Assembly (NCBI RefSeq): GCF_019396385.1
Contig: NZ_JAHKRN010000021.1
Coordinates: 62,001 to 126,000, forward strand
Origin: Nonomuraea harbinensis
GTDB lineage: Bacteria; Actinomycetota; Actinomycetes; Streptosporangiales; Streptosporangiaceae
Direction of reading: 5' to 3'
DNA: 64,000 nt
Each line of letters starts with the position of its first letter. Within the stretch, counting starts at the first letter, position 1. The position numbers and the translations under genes were made by a program. Positions 1 through 6,813 of this stretch are shown in pieces. Below the pieces are notes generated by a model. It saw only the letters and a list, made by a program, of their open reading frames with translations, had not been told where the DNA came from and ran no database searches.

Positions 1-432
1 CAGCGGGGCGTCCAGGGGCCCGGCCGCCAGGGTGCCGCTGAAGACCGTGACATGTTCCGTCGCCCCCTCCAGGTGGGCAGGTGAGTTCTGGGTGATCCCC
101 GGAGGGACGCGCAGCCGGTAGAGCTCGTAGGTGACGTGATCGTCCTCGAAGAGCTCCATCAGCGCCGCCTCCACGGCGGTGCCGCGGACGTTCCGGGGCT
201 CGGGCGGGGAGTCGAGTATCGCCCCGATGGGCACGCCGAGCTGGGCGGTGATGGCCCAGAGCGTCTCCAGAGTGGGGTTGCGGGTGCCGGTCTCGACGCC
301 GGAGAGCGTGGCCTTGCCGATGCTCGCCCGCCTGGCGAGCTCCGACAGCGAGACCCCGCGCGCCTGGCGCAGCTGCCGCACCCGCTGCCCGATCACGCGC
401 GGATCGATGTCCGGCGCGGGCCGCGAGTCCAT
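1..432 (-). CDS. XRE-family regulator with C-terminal cupin (partial)
   Basis: A helix-turn-helix regulator read on the minus strand and cut off by the window edge, so the C-terminus is missing. An N-terminal Cro/cI-type HTH spans about residues 12-68, with the typical phrase LSELARRASIGKATLSGVE. It is followed by the start of a second domain (EHVTVFSGTLAAGPL) that looks like the first strands of a cupin sensor. Proteins of this XRE-cupin layout are usually local repressors that bind a small ligand in the barrel. The start is ambiguous: an in-frame ATG at 447 has a purine stretch directly against it, while the ATG at 432 has GGAG about 15 nt upstream. It is divergent from the membrane gene beginning near 539. 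Family is clear; ligand and targets are not visible. Confidence 0.75.
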   Translation of the reverse strand, partial: MDSRPAPDIDPRVIGQRVRQLRQARGVSLSELARRASIGKATLSGVETGTRNPTLETLWAITAQLGVPIGAILDSPPEPRNVRGTAVEAALMELFEDDHVTYELYRLRVPPGITQNSPAHLEGATEHVTVFSGTLAAGPLDAPL

Positions 433-538
433 GGAGCCATGATGCATCTCCGGGCCCGCGACCGCGCCGGGCTTCACGGTGGACCGGTTGCCCGGATGCG
501 GCTGCGGCCGGTTGTGGCATCCCGCTACGATTCCACCG

Positions 539-1840
539 ATGTCCGGAACGTCTGGTGTGATGGCGCCGCCACGGCCCGGCCCAGCACCGGGCCGGCGGAT
601 GCCGTCGCCGTTCTCACTGCCCATGCACACCCTGCGGCTCGCGGGGAAGTGCGCGCTGCCCCTCATCCTCTGGTTCTCCGCCGGCGAACTGGTCCGCTAC
701 GTGCTGCTGTACGCGGGCACGGAGGTCGCCTACGGGGACTTCCGCCAGCTCCGCCTGGTCGCCGTGATGACGATCCTCACGCTGGTCGTGCTGGCCGCGA
801 TGACCGTCACCACCGGCATGCTCCACAGCATGCGCGGCGCGCTCTGGGAGGTACGGGCGCGGGCCGCCGACGGGGTCGAGGACGAGCGGTTCTTCCGTAC
901 GCTCGACCGGATGGCCCCCGCGTTCGCGGTCCTCTACCTCGCCTGGGGCTTCCACACCGAGGACGCGCGCGACTTCCAGCAGATGGACCTGCTGCACCAC
1001 TTCTACGACATGACCGAGGCCCAGTGGTTCGGCGAGGAGACCCACGTCGGCATGAGCCTGGCCGACCTCGACTGGCGGGTGTCGCTCGGCGCGATGGCGG
1101 TCACGTTCCTGCTGAAGACGCTCTTCGCCAAGCTGGTGGAGAAGGGCAAGGGCCGGTTCTACGGGTTCGCCGCCGCCTTCTCCGAGTTCGGCTTCGTCTT
1201 CTACGGGCTGAACGCGACGGTCGCCTTCGCCGACGCCCGCGCCGAGTGGACGGACAGCCGCGCGGCCGTCGCCGGCACCAGGCAGGCGCTGGCCGACGCC
1301 AAGGAGACGGTCCCGGCCTGGGAGGCCTTCACCGAGGCGTTCGGCGCCTTCTGGCCGCTGTTCCTGGACGCGGTGGCGGTCCCGCTGGCCTGGCTCACCG
1401 TGGCCATGCTCGTCTTCGGCGCCTTCTCCGACGAGGCGCGCACCCTGGTCAGGGGCACCCGCCTGGAGAAGGGCGTGGACCGGCTGGAAAGCAGCCACGA
1501 GATCACCCAGAAGTCGTTCCAGCACGTCACCAGCGGTTTCACCGACCGCTGGCTGCCGCTGGCCAACTCCCTGCGGATGATCGTCAGGGGTGGCGCCCCG
1601 CTGTTCGGCATGATGTGCCTGTGCTACGTGGCCTTGACCGTGGGGTCCCGCTACGGCGACCGCGCGGTCCGCACCCTCATCGGCTCCGAGGCCGACTGGG
1701 CCTGGATGTACCTGGGCGCGCCGGTCGGCTTCGTCCGAGACCTGCTGGTGACCACGCTGACCATGGCGCTCCTGGCGGCCACCTTCGACATCGCCGCCAC
1801 CCGCGCCCGGCTCCGCGGCGAGCCGCTCAACGCCTCCTGA
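539..1840 (+). CDS. Multi-pass membrane protein of unknown function
   Basis: A protein of about 433 residues with roughly seven hydrophobic segments. Two lie near residues 34-56 and 68-90, two in the middle (about 178-197 and 207-230) and three in the C-terminal half (about 275-300, 347-367, 398-420). A polar stretch rich in Asp, Glu and Arg lies between the second and third. I recognise no family motif, so no function is assigned. The start is uncertain: the open frame extends to 479, but the first 40 residues are arginine- and proline-rich. ATGs at 539 or 599 are more believable; neither has a strong ribosome binding site. Its last 14 bases overlap the 3' end of the convergent gene that ends at 1827. 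The XRE-cupin regulator upstream is divergent and could control it. Confidence 0.7.
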   Translation: MSGTSGVMAPPRPGPAPGRRMPSPFSLPMHTLRLAGKCALPLILWFSAGELVRYVLLYAGTEVAYGDFRQLRLVAVMTILTLVVLAAMTVTTGMLHSMRGALWEVRARAADGVEDERFFRTLDRMAPAFAVLYLAWGFHTEDARDFQQMDLLHHFYDMTEAQWFGEETHVGMSLADLDWRVSLGAMAVTFLLKTLFAKLVEKGKGRFYGFAAAFSEFGFVFYGLNATVAFADARAEWTDSRAAVAGTRQALADAKETVPAWEAFTEAFGAFWPLFLDAVAVPLAWLTVAMLVFGAFSDEARTLVRGTRLEKGVDRLESSHEITQKSFQHVTSGFTDRWLPLANSLRMIVRGGAPLFGMMCLCYVALTVGSRYGDRAVRTLIGSEADWAWMYLGAPVGFVRDLLVTTLTMALLAATFDIAATRARLRGEPLNAS

Positions 1841-3332
1841 ACGTCAGCTCGACCAGGTTGTCGATCCTGACCGCCTCCGAGTCCTTCTTGAACAGGTCGT
1901 CGATGGGAGTGTCCGAGCGGTACGAGCTCGGCCTGAAGGAGAGCTCCACCTCGTCCTTCACCTCGGTGGGCACCACGGCGACGCCCTGGATCCGATACTC
2001 CTGGCCCACCACCAGCCGGTCGGTCGGCCGGTCGCCCGGGATCAGCTCCACCACCCAGGTGCGGCCCGCCCGGTCGGTCAGCTCGAGATCCGTGGGCTCG
2101 GCCACCATGGTCGCGCTGTCCTCGTCGAGGACCTTCTTCCTGATGTCGATCGCGAGCCAGGTGACCTCCGGGCCGTGCTTGTTGTCCTTCGGCGGGTCGG
2201 TGGGGGCGACGGCGGCCTTGAACTCCGTCTTGTAGACCTCGTACGAGCCACCGGCCGGGACCGTCACCTGCTTCGGGTACAGCCCCCTGGTGGTGACGGA
2301 CTCGTAGAACCGGTAGCCGTCGAACGCGGTGGCGGCGGTGGCGAGCAGGGACGCCACGACAGCGCCCACGGTGACGAACACCATCCGCTTCCTCCGCGAC
2401 CGCGCGCCCCCCTTTCCGGAGGCAGTCGCCACGGAACCGCTCTCACCGGTCCCCGAGGCGGCCGGACCGGTCTTTCCCGGCGCATCGGCGCCGTGACCAC
2501 GCGCGCCGGTCGCGCGGGGATCGCCGATTGCCGAGGCGGGGCCACCGGTTTCCGTCGATCCGGCGGCGGCTGCCGCGCCGAGCCCGCCCATCCCCAGGGC
2601 CGCGTCGGGGCCGGGCGCGGGGTGGAACCCGCCGGTTTCCGCGGCGGGCCGGCGCTCCGGTGGGCTCGCTTCGGGTACGGCGGGTCGGCGGTCCGGCGGG
2701 CTCGCTTCGGGTGCGGCCGGTCCGGGGGCGGGTTTCCCGGGGGGCGGGAAGGGCCGGGGCAGGGGTTTGTCGGCTCGTACCGCCGGGATGGGCTGGGTGG
2801 CGCCCATGGGGTTGCGGCGCGGGACGGGGGGCCAGACCTGCTGGTCGGGGGGCATGGGGCGGCTCCGGCCAGGGAGCGTGCCGGGTGTCGCGGGCGGCCC
2901 TCCCGGGGCGCCTTGCCCGTGCGGGCCTTGGGGCGCGCTCCAGCCGGGCCCGGGCCGCTGTGGGGGCGCCTGTCCAGGCTGGGGTTGCCGCGCCTGGCGT
3001 CGCGGTCGCGCAGGTCGGCCCGTGGGGGAGCGTTGCCCGGCGGAGGGCTGCCGGTCAGGGCGGGCCGGATGGCCGGTGGCGGGGTGCTGCTCGGCGGCCT
3101 GCTGGTCCGGGTACGTGGGCCTGCCCGCGCCGGGCTGTCCCGGATCTCCGTGATGCGGGGGTTGACCAGGAGGTGCCGCGTGCCGGGGGCGGGAGGGCCG
3201 TTCCGGATCGTACGGCGGGTCGTCCTGTTCCGGCGGGACCTGGTCGTACGGGCCGGGGGAGGGCGGGGTGTCGGGTTCCTGCGGGCGCCGGTGGTCCTTC
3301 CTGGGAGCGAACCAGTCGCGTTCGTTGCTCAT
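1827..3332 (-). CDS. Proline-rich, single-pass membrane protein with extracytoplasmic C-terminal domain
   Basis: A 501-residue protein in three parts. The first 310 or so residues are a low-complexity Pro/Gly/Ala/Arg-rich cytoplasmic tail. One transmembrane helix starts near residue 317. The last 160 residues form a strand-rich outer domain ending in LVELTFRRR. The outer domain resembles in style those of the next two genes, with a helix followed by alternating charged and hydrophobic strands, suggesting diverged paralogs. It is last of a three-gene minus-strand operon, 7 nt after the preceding stop. No catalytic motif is visible. The extended tail could bind cytoplasmic partners, such as the ATPases encoded divergently at 4792-9780; that is inference from neighbourhood only. 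Confidence 0.75.
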   Translation of the reverse strand: MSNERDWFAPRKDHRRPQEPDTPPSPGPYDQVPPEQDDPPYDPERPSRPRHAAPPGQPPHHGDPGQPGAGRPTYPDQQAAEQHPATGHPARPDRQPSAGQRSPTGRPARPRRQARQPQPGQAPPQRPGPGWSAPQGPHGQGAPGGPPATPGTLPGRSRPMPPDQQVWPPVPRRNPMGATQPIPAVRADKPLPRPFPPPGKPAPGPAAPEASPPDRRPAVPEASPPERRPAAETGGFHPAPGPDAALGMGGLGAAAAAGSTETGGPASAIGDPRATGARGHGADAPGKTGPAASGTGESGSVATASGKGGARSRRKRMVFVTVGAVVASLLATAATAFDGYRFYESVTTRGLYPKQVTVPAGGSYEVYKTEFKAAVAPTDPPKDNKHGPEVTWLAIDIRKKVLDEDSATMVAEPTDLELTDRAGRTWVVELIPGDRPTDRLVVGQEYRIQGVAVVPTEVKDEVELSFRPSSYRSDTPIDDLFKKDSEAVRIDNLVELTFRRR

Positions 3333-3339
3333 CGGCAGA

Positions 3340-3975
3340 TCACTTCTCGGCGGTGGAGTAGACGTCCTGGGCGGAGCCGACGAGCTTGCGCGCCGCCGCC
3401 TCGTCCAGCGCGAGGTCGATCTCGGCCTCCGGCTGGTACGGCTCGACCAGCGCCGTCGGCGGCAGCCCGACGACCAGCCGGGCGCCGGCGAGCACGGAGG
3501 CGGGCACCTCGAAGAAGTACGACCCCCCGGCCCAGATGTCGGGCTGCACCCACTTGGCGCTGGCCGTGGCCGAACTGTCGATCCGGTCGGTGGCGGAGAA
3601 CTTCTTGCCGTCGGCGGTCAGCAGCACGGCCGGCCCGAGCTTGTACGGCTTGAGCTTGGACTTGGCGGAGACGTCGACGACGAGGAACAGGCGGTCCGTC
3701 TTGAGCGTGTCGGAGAGGTGCCGGATGCTCTTGGCCGCGGTGACCGAGTTGAGCCGGACGACGAACCGGGTGGCGTCGACGTTCTCACCCTTGCCGCCGA
3801 GGTAGGTCAGCGGGGCGGAGTACTCGTTGTGGCTGAGGTCCAGCGACTGCAGGCCGATCGCCGCGCCCAGGAGCACGAGCCCGACGGCGGCGTTGAGCAG
3901 CCGCGAGCCGCCCCGCCGCCCGGAGCGCCGGCCGGGGGCCTCGGGAGCCTCGGGGCGCCGGGCGGTGGCGGTCAC
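3340..3975 (-). CDS. Single-pass membrane protein with extracytoplasmic beta-rich domain
   Basis: A 211-residue protein starting at GTG 3975, which overlaps the TGA of the upstream gene by four bases (GTGA), a sign of translational coupling. After a basic N-terminus there is one hydrophobic helix at about residues 26-45. An outer domain follows, with regularly spaced strand-like stretches (TRFVVRLNSV, DRLFLVVDVSA, GGSYFFEVPA). This layout recalls DUF4352-like immunoglobulin-fold domains, but the match is only by eye. It is the middle gene of the three-gene operon and probably paralogous to its neighbours. A longer open frame upstream of 3975 is out of context because it runs through the preceding coding sequence. 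Confidence 0.78.
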   Translation of the reverse strand: MTATARRPEAPEAPGRRSGRRGGSRLLNAAVGLVLLGAAIGLQSLDLSHNEYSAPLTYLGGKGENVDATRFVVRLNSVTAAKSIRHLSDTLKTDRLFLVVDVSAKSKLKPYKLGPAVLLTADGKKFSATDRIDSSATASAKWVQPDIWAGGSYFFEVPASVLAGARLVVGLPPTALVEPYQPEAEIDLALDEAAARKLVGSAQDVYSTAEK

Positions 3976-4631
3976 GCCGAGCCTCCGGTCTTGACGGGGA
4001 GCGTCACCTTGGCCTGGACGGTCGGCACCCACTTCTCGCCCGCCTGCTCGGTGACCATCTGCCACCGGACGGTCTCGTCCTGGAAGCCGGGCTCGTACGC
4101 GAAAGTCGCCACGTCGAGCGTCATCTGCTCGGGCGGCCGCTCGCCCGCGTCGAGCCGGTAGCGCACGACGACCTTGGTCGTCGTGCCCGGATGGAGCTGG
4201 TTCGTCTGGTCTTCCTCGGCCAGCGCGAAGGTGAACGGCCCCTTGCCCTCCTTGATCGCCGGCGTGATCCTGACCAGGGAGTTGGCGAAGGAGGAGCCGA
4301 ACCCGGCCTGATCGGGCTTGGCGGGCGGCATGCCGACGCTCATGGTCTCGTCGCCCAGGTTGGTGACGTCGAAGACCATCTCCACGAACCGCTTGTCTTC
4401 TTCGAAGGTCAGCTCGCCCTTCTCCACCGTCACCCGCGCCTCGACGAACCTGGTGGAGTAGAGCCCCTGGTCGAGGACCGCGCCCTGGCTGAGCGTCTTG
4501 GGCGGCACCTCGACCTCCTCCAGTCCGCCGAGCAGCGCGACGATGCCGACGACGGTCACGGTCAGCAGGGCGATGACGGGCACCACGACCGGGCGTCTGT
4601 GTTCGCTGCTGCCGGCGGGCGCTTCCGTCAT
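3972..4631 (-). CDS. Single-pass membrane protein with extracytoplasmic beta-rich domain
   Basis: A 219-residue protein with a short cytoplasmic N-terminus, one transmembrane helix at about residues 14-35 and a 180-residue outer domain. The strand pattern (KRFVEMVFDVTNLGDETMSV, TKVVVRYRLDAGE) is typical of immunoglobulin-like folds that carry no enzyme active site. It is the first gene of the minus-strand operon and is divergent from the VirD4-like gene at 4792 across a 160-bp gap that must hold both promoters. The ATG at 4631 has only a weak ribosome binding site. The repeated combination of anchor plus outer beta domain in three adjacent genes suggests subunits of one envelope complex. The family is not recognised. 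Confidence 0.78.
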   Translation of the reverse strand: MTEAPAGSSEHRRPVVVPVIALLTVTVVGIVALLGGLEEVEVPPKTLSQGAVLDQGLYSTRFVEARVTVEKGELTFEEDKRFVEMVFDVTNLGDETMSVGMPPAKPDQAGFGSSFANSLVRITPAIKEGKGPFTFALAEEDQTNQLHPGTTTKVVVRYRLDAGERPPEQMTLDVATFAYEPGFQDETVRWQMVTEQAGEKWVPTVQAKVTLPVKTGGSA

Positions 4632-4791
4632 GGCTAGTGATGGTAATAGGTCAACCTTGTCCCACTCACCCCATTGCGCCCATCAAGCTGGCGGAATTGC
4701 CGAGAACCCTGCCGCAGCAGGGGTTGTAGCTCATACGCTGTCACGGAGCGGAGGGAAAACAGAACGACATAGCGCAGCCGGAGGGGGTCAC

Positions 4792-6732
4792 GTGGCGGAC
4801 GTGCATCCCGATCACGCGCAGCTCCAGGCCGACCGCATCTACCTGGGCTGGCAGTACATCCTGCCGCATCCCGACCCGGGCCCGCCGCCGAAACGGCCGT
4901 CTCCGGCGGAGGAGCCGCCCGTCACCGAGCGGGACGACGAGGAGCGGGCCGCGCTGCTGCGCCGCGAGCGGCTCCAGGAAGACATGCTGAACCGGCCGGT
5001 GCGGCTGGTGCGCGCGTTCATGCTCGTGCTGGCCGCGCTGATCGTCGTGCTGGCCCTGGTCGGCTACCTCGCCTGGCAGTTCGCGCTGATCGGCGTGCTC
5101 GCGGCCGGCGGGGTGGCGGCCATCTGCGCCTACGCGCTCGTCCAGGGCGACCGGGCGGTCCGCTACCGCGTGTCGGAGCAGCAGGCGAGGAACGACCGCC
5201 AGCGCCAGGAACGTGACAGGGAGCTGTTCAGGGCGCAGGAGGAGCACGCCCAGCTCTACCGCGAGTGGCAGGAGGAGAAGGAGCGCTTCGACCGCCAGCT
5301 CACCTGGTACGCGGTCGCGGTGCCCGACGAGATCGACCGGGTCGACGTGGCCGGCGGCACGCTGCCGGGCTGGTCGGCGCTGATCACGCTGCTCGGCGCG
5401 ACCCGCCTCTACAGCGGCGGCCACCTGACGGTGCTCGACCTGTCGGAGGGCGCGATCGCCAAGGACCTGATCGAGCTGGCCCGCAAGGGCGGCGACGACC
5501 CGCTCGTGTGGGTGCTGCCGGTGGACCTGCCTCGGCTCGACCTGGGGGCGACGCTCAAGCCCGAGGCGTTCGCCGACGTGCTCGCGCACGTGGTCAGCGT
5601 GAGCGAGGAGCACCGCACCACCCGCGACCTCAGCTTCGACAACGCGATCCTGGAGCGGGTGCTCGAGGTGCTCGGCGAGAACGCCACGATCAGCCAGGTG
5701 ACGGCCGCCCTGCGGGCGCTGGCGCAGGTCGGCGACCCGCGCGAGGACCTGCGGTTCGGCCTCATCACCGCCACCCAGCTGGAGCGCATCGGCACGCTGT
5801 TCGGGCGCGGGGTGAGCGACCGGGTGGTGATCGAGCGGGCCTGGGCGCTGGAGTCGCAGCTGCGCAAGCTGGAGACGCTCGGCACGCAGGCGGTCCGGCT
5901 GCCGCCCGCCCGGCTGCGCGTGGTCAGCATGGACCGGCAGGCCGGGGTGTTCGGCAACCGCGTGCTCGGCACGTACGTGGCGACCGCGCTCACCCACATC
6001 CTGCGCCAGTCGCCCGCCTCCGACCGGCCGTGGTACCACACGATCATCGTGGCGGGCGCCGACAAGCTCCGCGGCGACGTGCTCGACCGGCTCATGGACG
6101 CCTGCGAGACGTCCCGTACCGGACTGGTGCTGACCTACCGCTCGCTCACGCCGACCGTGCGCGAGCGGCTCGGCCGCGGCCACGCGGCGGTCGCGTTCAT
6201 GCGGCTGGGCAACGCCGAGGACGCCAGGGTGGCGAGCGAGCACGTCGGCACCGAGCACCGGCTGGAGCTGGCCCAGCTCACCGAGACGATCAGCGAGTCG
6301 CTGCCGGGCCTGGACGGCGGCTACACCTCCACCATCGAGCAGCTCGACGACGCCGGCGGGCGGCCCGACGAGAGCGCCGCGGACCTGGCCGAGGACATCA
6401 CCGAGTCGACCGAGTGGGGCCGCACCGCCGACAAGATCTCGGAGAAGGAGCGGGTGCTGCAGCGCTCGCGCGAGTTCCTCGTCGAGCCGCACCAGCTCCA
6501 GCAGCTCCCCACCACGTCGGTGATCGTCACCGACGCGACCGCGCACGGCCGGCGGGTCCGCCTGGCCGACGCCAACCCGGCTATCCTGACCTTCCCCAAG
6601 ACGACGCTCGCCGAGCTGGAGGAGGTGCGCGAGACCACGATCCAGGAGCCCTCCGAGAACGGCCACCGCGAGCCGCCGCCGAACCTCGGCCCGCCACCGG
6701 CACGCCTCGACTGGCGCAAGGACAGGCAATGA
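4792..6732 (+). CDS. Membrane-anchored VirD4/TraG-like protein, probable inactive ATPase
   Basis: A 646-residue protein. The GTG at 4792 is preceded by GGAGGGGG, which decides the start. A proline-rich head comes first, then two transmembrane helices (about 73-95 and 97-117), a charged coiled coil (about 125-165) and a long soluble domain. Within it, TIIVAGADKLRGD (about 417-429) looks like a Walker B strand that has lost its second acidic residue. The later stretch GLVLTYRSLTPTVRERL, followed by EHVGTEHRLELAQLTETI, recalls the C-terminal part of type IV coupling proteins, where quitting targets and polymer discrimination occur. I see no GxxGxGK[ST] Walker A. The ATPase gene with an intact P-loop begins 81 bp downstream on the same strand. 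Reading: a non-hydrolysing partner of that ATPase. Moderate confidence in the fold, low in the role. Confidence 0.72.
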   Translation: MADVHPDHAQLQADRIYLGWQYILPHPDPGPPPKRPSPAEEPPVTERDDEERAALLRRERLQEDMLNRPVRLVRAFMLVLAALIVVLALVGYLAWQFALIGVLAAGGVAAICAYALVQGDRAVRYRVSEQQARNDRQRQERDRELFRAQEEHAQLYREWQEEKERFDRQLTWYAVAVPDEIDRVDVAGGTLPGWSALITLLGATRLYSGGHLTVLDLSEGAIAKDLIELARKGGDDPLVWVLPVDLPRLDLGATLKPEAFADVLAHVVSVSEEHRTTRDLSFDNAILERVLEVLGENATISQVTAALRALAQVGDPREDLRFGLITATQLERIGTLFGRGVSDRVVIERAWALESQLRKLETLGTQAVRLPPARLRVVSMDRQAGVFGNRVLGTYVATALTHILRQSPASDRPWYHTIIVAGADKLRGDVLDRLMDACETSRTGLVLTYRSLTPTVRERLGRGHAAVAFMRLGNAEDARVASEHVGTEHRLELAQLTETISESLPGLDGGYTSTIEQLDDAGGRPDESAADLAEDITESTEWGRTADKISEKERVLQRSREFLVEPHQLQQLPTTSVIVTDATAHGRRVRLADANPAILTFPKTTLAELEEVRETTIQEPSENGHREPPPNLGPPPARLDWRKDRQ

Positions 6733-6813
6733 CAGGCAAGGAAATGGTCAAAGTCCACGTGATGCGCTGGCGTTCGGCGGGAGTTTACTGACAACCGTCT
6801 GTGGGGGGATGAA

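Noticed and set aside
136..2235. A 699-codon plus-strand frame
   Set aside because: It crosses three real genes and is Arg/Gly-rich; the membrane protein and the two minus-strand genes account for the region.
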